64,000 bases of DNA from Companilactobacillus formosensis (GCF_005405305.1 NZ_BJDU01000005.1:1-64000); one strand, 5' to 3'. Positions 32,496 to 41,212 are shown, numbered from the stretch's first letter. Notes: generated by a model not told the origin, from the sequence alone. Program-made: numbers and translations.

Positions 32496-32533
32496 AAGAA
32501 AAAGTCCTACATCAATCCGTGATGTAGGACTTT
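32496..32533 (-). terminator. Terminator after the secreted serine hydrolase gene
   Basis: A perfect 14-bp stem (AAAGTCCTACATCA with TGATGTAGGACTTT, 5-nt loop) is followed on the minus strand by TTCTTTT. Confidence 0.85.
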
Positions 32534-32584
32534 AGATTGCTTTACAGAAAACTTTGGAATGTGCAAAGCAATCATTTTAATTCA

Positions 32585-32599
32585 CAGGTAGGCTACCTG
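32585..32599. repeat. Perfect 15-bp palindrome CAGGTAGGCTACCTG
   Basis: Two 7-bp arms around one central G lie between the serine hydrolase stop codon and its terminator. No T-run is next to it, so it is not a terminator by itself. Confidence 0.5.
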
Positions 32600-32644
32600 C
32601 ATAGATAATCATACAGGCATTTATTAAAAATAGCTACCATTTTT

Positions 32645-33721
32645 TTATTTTTTATTAATCATTTGGTAAATCGTTTTAGCTGTTGGCTTAATATCAGCTG
32701 CTAATCTTGAATAATTTTCCAAAACGATCACTGCATTTTTACCATTATGAGAAATATGCATTACAGTTTGGAAACCGTAGCCCCAACCATTAGCAAAGTT
32801 GTCGTTTTCACGATGATACAATCCACCACCATAAGTACTACCACTGCCTGGTTTAAATAATTCTTTACGTGACTTCTTACTTAAATAAGAACCAGTCATA
32901 ATATACTTTTCTACTTTATATAAGTCACTAGCACTCATATAAATTTGTCCAGTACCTAATTCATCAAATTCGAACCACTTTCTCGTATAAAAAGCATTTT
33001 TATAATCAAGTCGTGATGATAATGGATCTATATTGTTATAGCCAGTAGCTTTAAGAATATTAGGATTATTGTCATATGCAAAAATCGTATTATTCAAATC
33101 AAGTTTCTTAATGAAAGTATCGGTAAATAATTGACGATAAGATTCACCCGTTAACTTTTCCAAAATACCACTTAATAAATTAAAATTAATCGCTTGATAA
33201 TCCCACTTACCATGCAAAAAATTGGAAAATTTAATATTTGCAATATCTTCATGAATAATATCCTCATCAGAAAGAACGCGACTAGGTCCAATATCGCCTT
33301 TCAAAATTAGTCCAGAAGTCATATCCAACATTTGTCTAATAGTTATTTTCTTACTACCAGGAATCTGTGGATAAAATTTAGCCAACTTATCGCTCAATTT
33401 CAATTTACCATTTTGAACTTGTTTCATGATCATGGCAGCAGTCATTGATTTTTGTACTGAATCAATTTCATAAGTCGTATCTTCATCGTTATTGACACCA
33501 TTAGCGTAGTTGGCAAAACCACGACTAGTTTGATAAATTGGTTTACCATCTTTAATGACCAATAACGTTCCAGAATAACCTTTTTGATCTAATAAACTAT
33601 CAACTTTCTGATTAAATTCACCACCGGCTGTTGAATCAGTCGACTCTGCTAAAGCAGTTTCAGGAAATGCTCCTAAAGCAATTGCCAAAAGCATAAAAAG
33701 AACTAAAATATTTTTTTTCAT
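32645..33721 (-). CDS. Secreted beta-lactamase-fold serine hydrolase
   Basis: This 358-residue protein has a signal peptide (MKKNILVLFMLLAIALGAFPETALA) and a PF00144-type domain with the SVQK nucleophile motif (Ser88, Lys91). Many such extracellular proteins in lactobacilli act on cell-wall peptides or esters; the substrate here is unknown. The ATG at 33721 gives a normal signal peptide; a GTG 9 nt upstream is less likely. AGGTG is about 10 nt before the start. A palindrome and a strong terminator follow. Confidence 0.82.
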   Translation of the reverse strand: MKKNILVLFMLLAIALGAFPETALAESTDSTAGGEFNQKVDSLLDQKGYSGTLLVIKDGKPIYQTSRGFANYANGVNNDEDTTYEIDSVQKSMTAAMIMKQVQNGKLKLSDKLAKFYPQIPGSKKITIRQMLDMTSGLILKGDIGPSRVLSDEDIIHEDIANIKFSNFLHGKWDYQAINFNLLSGILEKLTGESYRQLFTDTFIKKLDLNNTIFAYDNNPNILKATGYNNIDPLSSRLDYKNAFYTRKWFEFDELGTGQIYMSASDLYKVEKYIMTGSYLSKKSRKELFKPGSGSTYGGGLYHRENDNFANGWGYGFQTVMHISHNGKNAVIVLENYSRLAADIKPTAKTIYQMINKK

Positions 33722-33886
33722 AATATACACACACCTGTGAAACCTGCCTAGAAACCTTCCTCAATTCATAATTATAAAATACTTTCTGAAAAAGGAATAC
33801 TAATAAACTCATTAATGTTGCTTGTTAAAGACTAGAAAATATGCGATATGGTAAAATGGATTCAATAAGAAAAGAAGGAGATTTAA

Positions 33887-34435
33887 ATGAAAACTATAAT
33901 AATCATCGTTGTTATTATCCTATTGATTGCTATTTATGCTGGCATGTACAACAGCCTCGTTAAATATCGCAATCGTGCTCAGGAATTCAGTTCTCAAATC
34001 GATGTTCAATTAAAACGTCGGACTGATTTAATTCCTAACCTAGTTGAAACTGTCAAAGGTTACGCTAAGCATGAAAAGGAAACTTTAGCTAACGTTATTC
34101 AATTAAGAAACAACGTTAATACTGCTGACTCTTTGCAAGACAAAGTTGAAGCTGACAGTGCTTTGAGTGGTGCCTTGAGACAAGTCTTCGCTTTGGCAGA
34201 AAACTATCCTGATTTAAAAGCTAATCAAGAGTTCTCTCAATTAATGGAAGAACTATCTAATACTGAAAATAAAGTTTCATATGCACGTCAAGCTTACAAC
34301 AGTCAAGTCCAGGCTTACGATACAGCAATTCAAACTTTTCCACGTAATATCATTGCAGGAATTCACGGATTCAAGGAAATGAACTTCCTACAAATCCCTG
34401 ACGCTGATAAGGCCGCTCCTAAAGTTAAATTTTAG
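33887..34435 (+). CDS. lemA: LemA family protein
   Basis: This 182-residue protein has one N-terminal membrane helix (about residues 3-23) and a four-helix cytosolic or extracellular domain with the LemA pattern YNSLVKYRNRAQEFSSQIDVQLKRR, RTDLIPNLVETVKGYAKHE and YNSQVQAYDTAIQTFPRNI. Its function is uncertain. It is commonly paired with htpX, as here (12-nt gap), which points to membrane protein quality control. AAGGAG precedes the ATG. Confidence 0.92.
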   Translation: MKTIIIIVVIILLIAIYAGMYNSLVKYRNRAQEFSSQIDVQLKRRTDLIPNLVETVKGYAKHEKETLANVIQLRNNVNTADSLQDKVEADSALSGALRQVFALAENYPDLKANQEFSQLMEELSNTENKVSYARQAYNSQVQAYDTAIQTFPRNIIAGIHGFKEMNFLQIPDADKAAPKVKF

Positions 34436-34447
34436 TCGAGGACTATA

Positions 34448-35356
34448 ATGATTTACGAACAGATTGACCGTAATAAACGTAAAACCTACTTGATATTTTT
34501 TATCTTCTTTTTGATATTAGCCGCTCTAGGCAGCTTTATCGGTGCCTACTTCTTCGACAATATTTACTCAGGTATCGTTATAGCGGTAATTATTGCAGTC
34601 GTTTATACATTGATAACCTACTTTCAGTCAACTAGTATCGTGATGCAAATGAATGGTGCTAAAAAACTTAACTCAGCTAAAGATGCACCTGATCTTTGGC
34701 ACATTGTTGAAGACTTATCGATGGTTGCTGACATCCCATTACCGGAAATTTATATTATTGATGACCCCAGCCCGAATGCTTTTGCAACTGGACGTGATCC
34801 AGAACATTCAGCAGTTGCTGTAACCAGTGGCTTGTATAAGATGATGAATCGTGAAGAACTTGAGGGCGTCTTGGCACATGAAATATCTCACGTTAGAAAT
34901 TATGACATTCGTGTTTCGACCATTTCAGTTGCATTATCATCTGCTATCATCTTGATTTGTTCAATCATTGGTAATGCTTATCGCTGGTGGATTCCGATGA
35001 ATGATGACGATCGTGACAACAATAATTCCGGTGCCATTCGTCTAGTTCTTTGGTTGGTCGGCCTAATTTTTGCAATTATCGGACCAATGATAGCTACTCT
35101 AGTCCAGATGGCAATTTCTAGAAATCGTGAATATTTAGCTGACGTTTCTGGTGCTGAATTGACTAGAAACCCCCAGGGATTGATCAATGCTCTAGAGAAA
35201 TTAGAGCAAAGCACCAAACCAATGAAACGAGTTGATGATGCTTCAGCAGCTCTTTATATCGATGATCCTAATAAGAAGAAACATTTTGCAGGCTTGTTTG
35301 ATACTCATCCACCTTTGGATAAACGTATTGAAGCCTTAAAGAAAACTTTTCAGTAA
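34448..35356 (+). CDS. htpX: HtpX, membrane zinc metalloprotease (M48)
   Basis: This 302-residue protease degrades damaged membrane proteins. Two N-terminal membrane helices (about residues 14-38 and 41-60), the zinc motif HEISH (His144, Glu145, His148), two further helices (about 158-175 and 195-218), and a third ligand Glu in NREYLADVSGAEL are visible. It is co-transcribed with lemA and followed by a terminator. Length matches the family. Confidence 0.95.
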   Translation: MIYEQIDRNKRKTYLIFFIFFLILAALGSFIGAYFFDNIYSGIVIAVIIAVVYTLITYFQSTSIVMQMNGAKKLNSAKDAPDLWHIVEDLSMVADIPLPEIYIIDDPSPNAFATGRDPEHSAVAVTSGLYKMMNREELEGVLAHEISHVRNYDIRVSTISVALSSAIILICSIIGNAYRWWIPMNDDDRDNNNSGAIRLVLWLVGLIFAIIGPMIATLVQMAISRNREYLADVSGAELTRNPQGLINALEKLEQSTKPMKRVDDASAALYIDDPNKKKHFAGLFDTHPPLDKRIEALKKTFQ

Positions 35357-35385
35357 GAAGTTGATTGATTTCAACTTCTTTTTTA
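35357..35385 (+). terminator. Terminator of lemA-htpX
   Basis: AGAAGTTGA pairs with TCAACTTCT around a 5-nt loop, followed by TTTTTTA. Confidence 0.85.
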
Positions 35386-35510
35386 TTTTTTATCCTTTAT
35401 TTCCGAATTAAATTTGTTGTTAATGCAAATATTGTTCAATATTTCAGAAAATCTATGATAGAATCATATTTGGAGATTGAAGAGATCTTCATAGTGAGGG
35501 GAATTTTTTT

Positions 35511-36314
35511 ATGTATATGTTATTACTCATTGTCATAGGTTTGATCGTCTTGTTTACAGCTTTTATGATCAGACCTAAAAAACGAGTCCAAAAAAAGTTA
35601 GTATCTTTAGGAATAATCTTGGTTATTGCTGGAGGTTCAGGAGTTTACCAGACCTACCAGGGAAATCTAAACAGTGGTGACAATCCTAAACGAGTTGGAA
35701 AAACTACCACTGCCGATTCTGATTTAGCTAACTTGAATTACCAAGGCACTCAAGAAGTAGAAGTTAATAACAATACGCCTACTTTCACAAAATCCGAACT
35801 AACTGTTTCGAATGGTCCTTGGCAAAAGTTTGCTGATTTAGACAATCTAAACCGAGCCATCCAAGCAGATGCTTTATTAAGTAAAAGTCTGATGCCTACT
35901 GCTAAACGTGAAGCACTCTATGTTAACCCTACTGGTTGGCACAACAAACGGATCAAAGGTGGTTGGCTATATAATCGTTCACACTTAATCGGTTATCAAC
36001 TGACTGGACAAAACAACAATCCTAAGAATTTGATGACCGGTACTCGTTCTTTGAATTCACCCGAAATGCTTAAACATGAAAACGATATTGCTTATTATCT
36101 TAAACAAAATCCTAATAATTTTATTAGGTATCGTGTCAAACCGATATATCGTGGTAATGAATTAGTTGCTCGTGGCGTTCAAATGATGGCTGAATCCTTG
36201 AATAGCAATGGACAGCCAGATCATGAAGTTTCTTTTAACGAATACATTTTTAATGTTGAAACAGGTGTGAAGATTAATTATAGTGATGGTACCAGCGTAG
36301 TTAATAATAATTAA
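35511..36314 (+). CDS. Membrane-anchored DNA/RNA non-specific endonuclease (EndA-like)
   Basis: This 267-residue protein has two N-terminal hydrophobic segments (about residues 2-20 and 29-45), a polar linker, and a beta-beta-alpha metal nuclease domain. The active-site region is YNRSHLIGYQLTGQNNNPKNLMTG, with His158 as the general base (NRSH in place of DRGH) and Asn for metal binding. Related enzymes degrade extracellular DNA or one strand of incoming DNA during competence. It ends 19 nt before the glyA start; the two may be co-transcribed. Confidence 0.88.
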   Translation: MYMLLLIVIGLIVLFTAFMIRPKKRVQKKLVSLGIILVIAGGSGVYQTYQGNLNSGDNPKRVGKTTTADSDLANLNYQGTQEVEVNNNTPTFTKSELTVSNGPWQKFADLDNLNRAIQADALLSKSLMPTAKREALYVNPTGWHNKRIKGGWLYNRSHLIGYQLTGQNNNPKNLMTGTRSLNSPEMLKHENDIAYYLKQNPNNFIRYRVKPIYRGNELVARGVQMMAESLNSNGQPDHEVSFNEYIFNVETGVKINYSDGTSVVNNN

Positions 36315-36333
36315 TGATTAGGAGATGGTCGTA

Positions 36334-37563
36334 GTGCAATATAGTACAGGTGATAAAGAAGTATTCGATTTAATTAATAAGGAAGAACAACGACAAAATA
36401 GAAATATTGAGTTGATTGCTTCTGAAAATATCGTTTCTGACAATGTTAGAAAAGCTCAAGGATCAGTTTTGACTAATAAATATGCTGAAGGTTATCCAGG
36501 GCACCGTTACTATGGTGGTTGCGAATATATCGACGGTATCGAACAAATCGCAATTGATCGTGCTAAAAAACTTTTCAATGCTGAATACGTTAATGTTCAA
36601 CCTCATTCAGGTTCACAAGCTAATGCTGCTGCTTATCAAGCCGTGCTAAAACCAGGAGACCGCGTTTTAGGTATGGATCTTAATGCTGGTGGTCACTTGA
36701 CTCACGGTTCAAAAGTTAACTTTTCTGGTAAAATTTATGATTTCTTCTCATATGGCGTTAATGATGAAGGTTTGATCGATTACGATGACGTTCAAAGAAT
36801 CGCCGAAGAAGTTAACCCACACTTGATTGTTGCTGGTGCTTCTGCTTACAGTCGTATCATTGACTTCAAGAAATTCAGAGAAATTGCTGACTCTGTTGGT
36901 GCATATTTGATGGTCGACATGGCTCACATTGCTGGACTAGTTGCTGTTGGTTTACACCCTACTCCAGTTGGAGTTGCTGATATTGTTACTACTACTACTC
37001 ACAAAACTCTAAGAGGACCTCGTGGTGGTATGATCCTTGCTAATGCCGAATTAGGTAAGAAACTTAATTCAGCTGTCTTCCCAGGCACACAAGGTGGACC
37101 ACTAGAACACGTTATTGCTGGTAAAGCTGTTGCTTTTGGTGAAGATCTTCAACCAGAATTCAAAACTTATATGGAACAAGTTGTTAAGAATGCTGCCGCA
37201 ATGGCTAAAGTCATCGATGCTGCTGATAACCTTTCTGTTTTAACTGGTGGTACAGACAATCACTTGCTAAACGTTGTCTTAACAGATTGTGACTTGAATG
37301 GTATGGAAGTACAAAACTTACTCGATTCTATTCATATCACAACCAATAAGGAAGCTATTCCAAACGACCCATTGCCTCCAAAATATACTTCTGGTTTACG
37401 TCTAGGTTCTCCAGCTGTTACTTCAAGAGGCTTTGACGAAAAAGACTGTGAAGAAGTAGCTCACATTATCGTTGATGCTATCAAATACCACGACGATTCT
37501 GAAAAATTACAAGAATTAGATGCACGTACTAAAGCCTTGACTGACAAGCATCCTATCAAATAA
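36334..37563 (+). CDS. glyA: Serine hydroxymethyltransferase
   Basis: This 409-residue PLP enzyme interconverts serine and glycine and charges tetrahydrofolate with one-carbon units. The PLP lysine is in [15 protein letters not shown], and [23 protein letters not shown] and [12 protein letters not shown] are diagnostic. The in-frame ATG at 36325 touches the AGGAG ribosome site, so GTG at 36334, 9 nt after it, is the likely start. In many lactobacilli glyA lies between sua5 and upp; here it is elsewhere. Confidence 0.95.
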   Translation: MQYSTGDKEVFDLINKEEQRQNRNIELIASENIVSDNVRKAQGSVLTNKYAEGYPGHRYYGGCEYIDGIEQIAIDRAKKLFNAEYVNVQPHSGSQANAAAYQAVLKPGDRVLGMDLNAGGHLTHGSKVNFSGKIYDFFSYGVNDEGLIDYDDVQRIAEEVNPHLIVAGASAYSRIIDFKKFREIADSVGAYLMVDMAHIAGLVAVGLHPTPVGVADIVTTTTHKTLRGPRGGMILANAELGKKLNSAVFPGTQGGPLEHVIAGKAVAFGEDLQPEFKTYMEQVVKNAAAMAKVIDAADNLSVLTGGTDNHLLNVVLTDCDLNGMEVQNLLDSIHITTNKEAIPNDPLPPKYTSGLRLGSPAVTSRGFDEKDCEEVAHIIVDAIKYHDDSEKLQELDARTKALTDKHPIK

Positions 37564-37575
37564 TAAATATTCGAG

Positions 37576-37599
37576 CAGAGCTTAGGCTCTGTTTTTTTT
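37576..37599 (+). terminator. Terminator of glyA
   Basis: CAGAGC pairs with GCTCTG around TTAG, followed by eight T residues. Confidence 0.85.
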
Positions 37600-37600
37600 G

Positions 37601-37629
37601 TTGACTTTTTTTCGAAGAGTTATTATTAT
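37601..37629 (+). promoter_or_regulatory. Promoter of the arsR-type gene
   Basis: TTGACT (37601-37606), 17-nt spacer, TATTAT (37624-37629). The -10 box overlaps the left end of the operator at 37626-37649. Confidence 0.75.
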
Positions 37630-37649
37630 AGGTTTAAACATTTAAACAT
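37626..37649 (+). promoter_or_regulatory. Operator copy 1 for the ArsR-family regulator
   Basis: The core GTTTAAACATTTAAAC is a perfect inverted repeat with a 2-nt centre. With its flanks, 23 of 24 positions match the reverse complement of 38001-38024. It overlaps the -10 box, which fits autorepression. Confidence 0.75.
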
Positions 37650-37666
37650 ATCAAAGGAGAACTATA

Positions 37667-37975
37667 ATGGCTGAAGAAACTATGAATCTTTTCAAAAAAG
37701 GTATGCCGATTTTTTCAATTTTTCAAGATGAGAATCGTCAAAAAATTATTTTACTACTGTGTAAAAACAAAGAATTAACGGTCAATCAAATCACTGATCA
37801 GTTAAATTTATCTCGCCCCGCCGTTTCACATCATCTCAAATTGATGCTAGATGCTAAGGTTATCGCAGTAAATAAAGTTGGCAAGGAAAGATTTTATCGT
37901 GTTTCATTAGACGATACTGTACAATTGTTAAAAGAATTGACAGTCTCTCTAGAAAAAAGTATTTCATCCAAATAA
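37667..37975 (+). CDS. ArsR-family winged-helix repressor
   Basis: This 102-residue regulator has the ArsR fold, with recognition helix in QITDQLNLSRPAVSHHLKLMLDAKV followed by the wing (VGKERFYRVSL). The classic metal-binding ELCVCDL motif is absent. Thus a redox, organic or other signal is as likely as metal. It is flanked by two near-identical operators and precedes an OYE/DJ-1 pair, which suggests it represses both itself and those genes. AAGGAG precedes the ATG. Confidence 0.88.
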   Translation: MAEETMNLFKKGMPIFSIFQDENRQKIILLLCKNKELTVNQITDQLNLSRPAVSHHLKLMLDAKVIAVNKVGKERFYRVSLDDTVQLLKELTVSLEKSISSK

Positions 37976-38000
37976 GATGAAATTTATTTTTTGCCCATTA

Positions 38001-38024
38001 TGTCTAAATGTTTAAACCTATAAT
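38001..38024 (-). promoter_or_regulatory. Operator copy 2, upstream of the OYE gene
   Basis: This is the reverse complement of operator 1 with one change (core GTCTAAATGTTTAAAC read on the plus strand). It ends 12 nt before the OYE start codon and overlaps a TATAAT and the region just before the ribosome site. Confidence 0.7.
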
Positions 38025-38036
38025 CAGGAGAATACT

Positions 38037-39251
38037 ATGACTACTATATTTGATTCCTTAACCTTAAAAACTAATACTACAATCAAGAATCGCTTCGTAA
38101 AGGCCGCTATGAGTGAGACCTTTGGCGATAAAAACTACCAACCAACTGAACAACTTATTTCACTTTATCAAGCTTGGGCTAATGGTGGCACTGGTTTACT
38201 TATTACTGGAAACGTGATGGTAGATCGTAACGCCCGCGGTGAATTTGGAAACATCGTTGTTGATCAAAACCAAGATTATCAACTATTAAAAAAATGGGCA
38301 CAAGCTGGAACTATCAATGACACCAAAATTTTTCTACAATTAAATCATCCTGGAAAACAATCCCCTAAGACTATTACTAAACAACCAGTCGCTCCTAGTG
38401 CTATTCCCATGACAGGTTCAAATAGTTTTGCTTTTAATTCACCTAGAGCTTTAAGCCATTCAGAGATAAAACAAATCATCGCTAAGTTTGTCGATGCCGC
38501 AGTAATTGCTCAACAAACTGGCTTTTCCGGAGTAGAAATTCACGCCGCCCATGGATATTTGCTCAATCAATTTCTTTCACCACATGATAATCAAAGAAAA
38601 GACGAATATGGTGGTTCTTTAGAAAATCGCATGCGCATCATCACAGAAATCTATTCGGGCATCCGAGAAAAAGTTGGTAATAACTTTCCTATAGCATTAA
38701 AAATCAATTCATCTGATTTTCGTCCCGATGGCTTTTCTGAAGAAGATTCACTCAAAGTAATCCAAAAAATGGATCAACTGGGTATCGACTTGATAGAAAT
38801 ATCTGGTGGTAATTATGAGAATCCAAAAATGCAAGGAATCGGCAAAGGTGCTTTCTTCATCGACTATGCCCAAAAAGTTAAACAGACAATCAAAACACCT
38901 ATCATCGTTACTGGTGGTTTTAATACAGCTAATGGTATGGAATCTGCCATCCAAAATAATGAGACTGACTTTATCGGACTTGCTCGCCCATTAGTCATGG
39001 TTCCAGACTTGCCCAACCAGCTCAAATGGGGTAACTTTACTTCTGTAAAACTAAATCATCTGACCACCGGTTCAAAAAAGTTGGATAAAAAAGTCGGTTC
39101 TTTGATTGGGTTAAGTTTCTATCAACAACAGATGTCACGAATTGCTGAAAACAAAAAAGTTCAACCTACCACAAATGCCTGGGGTGCTTTACTATTTTCT
39201 CTTAGACATCAAGGATTATCTGCTTTAATGCCACAACGGAATAAGGAGTAA
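38037..39251 (+). CDS. Old yellow enzyme family NADH:flavin oxidoreductase
   Basis: This 404-residue FMN enzyme has a TIM barrel with NRFVKAAMSE (FMN-binding N-terminus), FLQLNHPGKQS, VEIHAAHGYLLNQFLSPHDN, RKDEYGGSLENRMRI and a C-terminal FIGLARPLVMVPD phosphate site. Relatives reduce activated double bonds, nitro compounds or quinones. It lacks the C-terminal Fe-S/FAD half of 2,4-dienoyl-CoA reductase. The ribosome site is AGGAG. It is 3 nt upstream of the DJ-1-like gene, so they form an operon. Confidence 0.9.
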   Translation: MTTIFDSLTLKTNTTIKNRFVKAAMSETFGDKNYQPTEQLISLYQAWANGGTGLLITGNVMVDRNARGEFGNIVVDQNQDYQLLKKWAQAGTINDTKIFLQLNHPGKQSPKTITKQPVAPSAIPMTGSNSFAFNSPRALSHSEIKQIIAKFVDAAVIAQQTGFSGVEIHAAHGYLLNQFLSPHDNQRKDEYGGSLENRMRIITEIYSGIREKVGNNFPIALKINSSDFRPDGFSEEDSLKVIQKMDQLGIDLIEISGGNYENPKMQGIGKGAFFIDYAQKVKQTIKTPIIVTGGFNTANGMESAIQNNETDFIGLARPLVMVPDLPNQLKWGNFTSVKLNHLTTGSKKLDKKVGSLIGLSFYQQQMSRIAENKKVQPTTNAWGALLFSLRHQGLSALMPQRNKE

Positions 39252-39254
39252 TTT

Positions 39255-39932
39255 ATGAAAAAAATCTTAGTTGTTCTAACAAATACAATTAAATACTTAG
39301 GTACACAACAAGCTACCGGACTCTGGTTGGGTGAAGCTACCGAATTTGTCGACGAAGTTACCAAAGCAGGTTTTTCAGTTGATTACGTCAGTCCCAAAGG
39401 TGGTTTTGTCCCCTTAGATCCTCGCAGTTTCAAATATACTGACAAATCTACTATGGATATTTATAGTAGTTCTGATTTTCAACAACGAGCTCTAACTAAT
39501 TCATTAAAACCCGAAGAAATCAATCCCAAAGATTATCAAGCTATTTATTATACTGGCGGTCACGGTGTAATGTGGGACTTCCCTACCAATCAAAAATTAC
39601 AACAAATCACTAACGATATTTACCAACAAGGTGGCTTCGTAACTTCAGTCTGTCACGGTATTGCTGGATTACTAAATGTCAAAGATGATTCAGGAAATTA
39701 TTTGATTGCTGGTAAAAAAATTACTGGTTTCACAACTGCTGAAGAAATTCTCGCTGGTAAAAGAAAGGTTGTTCCTTTTTTGAATGAAGATGTTGCCAAA
39801 CTACATGGCGCTGATTTTCAAAAGAAACGAGCTTATAAAGAATTTGCTATCCAAGATGGACAATTGATCACTGGTCAAAATCCATTCTCTGCTCGTGCAG
39901 TTGCTAAGTTATTAATCAAAAACAAGAATTGA
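39255..39932 (+). CDS. DJ-1/PfpI family protein (Hsp31-like)
   Basis: This 225-residue protein has the nucleophile elbow VTSVCHGIAGLL (Cys133) and the partner Glu27 in WLGEATEF, with YYTGGHGVMWDF before it. Hsp31-type members detoxify methylglyoxal or act as redox-stress chaperones. Its pairing with an OYE under an ArsR regulator suggests a reactive electrophile response; this is an inference. A bidirectional terminator follows. Confidence 0.88.
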   Translation: MKKILVVLTNTIKYLGTQQATGLWLGEATEFVDEVTKAGFSVDYVSPKGGFVPLDPRSFKYTDKSTMDIYSSSDFQQRALTNSLKPEEINPKDYQAIYYTGGHGVMWDFPTNQKLQQITNDIYQQGGFVTSVCHGIAGLLNVKDDSGNYLIAGKKITGFTTAEEILAGKRKVVPFLNEDVAKLHGADFQKKRAYKEFAIQDGQLITGQNPFSARAVAKLLIKNKN

Positions 39933-39940
39933 GTGTATAC

Positions 39941-39988
39941 AAAAAAGATTCCCTACTGATTTAGAAAAATCAAAAGGGAATCTTTTTT
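39941..39988 (+). terminator. Bidirectional terminator
   Basis: AAAAAAGATTCCCT pairs with AGGGAATCTTTTTT, with an inner hairpin TGATTT/AAATCA. It serves the DJ-1 gene and the convergent SLAP gene. Confidence 0.9.
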
Positions 39989-39993
39989 CATAA

Positions 39994-40830
39994 TTATTGA
40001 ATATCGCTTGCTTTAACCCATTCATTTGTAGCAACACGATACATTTTTTCGCCATTAATTGTTGCACTTTGATCTGTATACCAAGGAGTGTTGGCAGCCA
40101 AGGCACGATTCGTTACCTTTTTACCATCTTTCGTATACAAGGAAGCTTGATTCTTTGTTGTAACAACATTAGGATTTGCTGCTTGTTCTGTTCCATCTCT
40201 CTTATCGACCCAAACATTATTACCTACACGATAATATGTTTCACCATACATAAACATCTTACGGTCTACTTTCCAAGATGAACCTGCAGGCAATTCTGAA
40301 AAGTCTCTTGTTCCAGTTACTTGATTTGGCAAACCAGTATCATCACAAGTTATTGCATCTGTTGTTAATGTAATAGTAGTTGAATAAGGAACCCCAAATG
40401 TTTTATTTTGTTCAGCGGTCGTTGAGTTCGTTGGTTCATAATTGAAACCACTATACAAATAAACATTTCCTTCTCCATCTAAGTCCAATTGATATGTATC
40501 ATTTGAACCATATGTGTATCCATCAAATGTTGGTGCTTTCAACGTTATTATACCTTCAGAATCAACTTTCATTCCTTCGAGTGAAATTGGTAAAGCATTT
40601 CCTGTTGGATGAGATTTATCCCCACCTGACCAAATATCGCCATTAAGAGTACCGTGCAAAGTATAAGTTCCATCACCATTGTCTGTATATGATGCATCTG
40701 GTTGAATAAAGTTTCCATCAACGTCTGTTGAAGCAGAAACTGATGTAGTACTCAATACTGGCGCAGCAATTGGTGCTACTGCCAATAAAGTAGCAGCGGT
40801 AATTCCCATAAATTTAACAAATTTTTTCAT
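39994..40830 (-). CDS. Secreted SLAP-domain surface protein
   Basis: This 278-residue protein has a signal peptide (MKKFVKFMGITAATLLAVAP, cleavage after VSAS), an unrecognised Gly/Asp/Thr-rich domain of about 150 residues (repeated DGxGT/YxL turns), and two C-terminal SLAP-type modules ending in YRVGNNVWV and YRVATNEWVKASDI. SLAP modules bind secondary wall polymers non-covalently. The ATG at 40830 follows GGGAGGAAG. A second in-frame ATG at 40869 has its own GGAGG and would add 13 residues. Confidence 0.85.
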   Translation of the reverse strand: MKKFVKFMGITAATLLAVAPIAAPVLSTTSVSASTDVDGNFIQPDASYTDNGDGTYTLHGTLNGDIWSGGDKSHPTGNALPISLEGMKVDSEGIITLKAPTFDGYTYGSNDTYQLDLDGEGNVYLYSGFNYEPTNSTTAEQNKTFGVPYSTTITLTTDAITCDDTGLPNQVTGTRDFSELPAGSSWKVDRKMFMYGETYYRVGNNVWVDKRDGTEQAANPNVVTTKNQASLYTKDGKKVTNRALAANTPWYTDQSATINGEKMYRVATNEWVKASDIQ

Positions 40831-40848
40831 AATAAATTCTTCCTCCCT

Positions 40849-40876
40849 GTAACATTTAATTACATCCATATGTTAC
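40849..40876 (-). promoter_or_regulatory. Leader hairpin with an alternative start in the SLAP gene
   Basis: On the minus strand GTAACAT and ATGTTAC can form a 7-bp stem whose arms include the end of one ribosome site and the upstream ATG (40867-40869). The downstream ribosome site lies just after it. Confidence 0.4.
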
Positions 40877-41003
40877 CTCCAAGGGGTGTCACCATATGAC
40901 ATTTTGCGAGCGTTAACAAAACTTTTTGAAAAAAGTTTAAATAATTTTGATTTTCCCATAATATACTTAAAAAATGGTTCGCAAGTCGACACAAGGTCGC
41001 TTG

Positions 41004-41210
41004 CATAACACACTCTAAGCGGCTTAGCCACACGACGGAATACGGAAGCTAAGGCTTCCCCATAACACACTCTAAGTGGCTTAGCCACACGACGGAATAC
41101 GGAAGCTAAGGCTTCCCCATAACACACTCTAAGTGGCCTAGCCACACGACGGAATACGGAAGCTAAGGCTTCCCCATAACACACTCTAAGCGGCTTAGCC
41201 GCTAAAAGTG
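41004..41210. repeat. 57-bp tandem repeat array (3 full units and a partial fourth)
   Basis: Units start at 41004, 41061, 41118 and 41175 with only single-base differences (C/T at the CGG/TGG site, one T/C). Each has the hairpin GGAAGC-TAAG-GCTTCC. The last partial unit ends in a larger imperfect hairpin (AGCGGC/GCCGCT inside ACACACT/AGTGTGT). The period of 57 keeps a minus-strand frame open (19-residue unit VCYGEALASVFRRVAKPLR), but there is no ribosome site or signal peptide, so I treat it as non-coding. The remaining 40877-41003 is AT-rich, holding possible promoter elements (TTGTTA, TATGGT, minus strand) for the SLAP gene. Confidence 0.85.
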
Positions 41211-41212
41211 TG

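Noticed and set aside
40873-41184. 103-codon minus-strand frame through the tandem repeats
   Set aside because: It exists because the repeat period is a multiple of three; no ribosome site, signal peptide or family match was seen, and its 3' end runs into the SLAP gene leader.
41004-41210. Possible CRISPR array
   Set aside because: Units are joined directly without spacers, and no cas gene is present.
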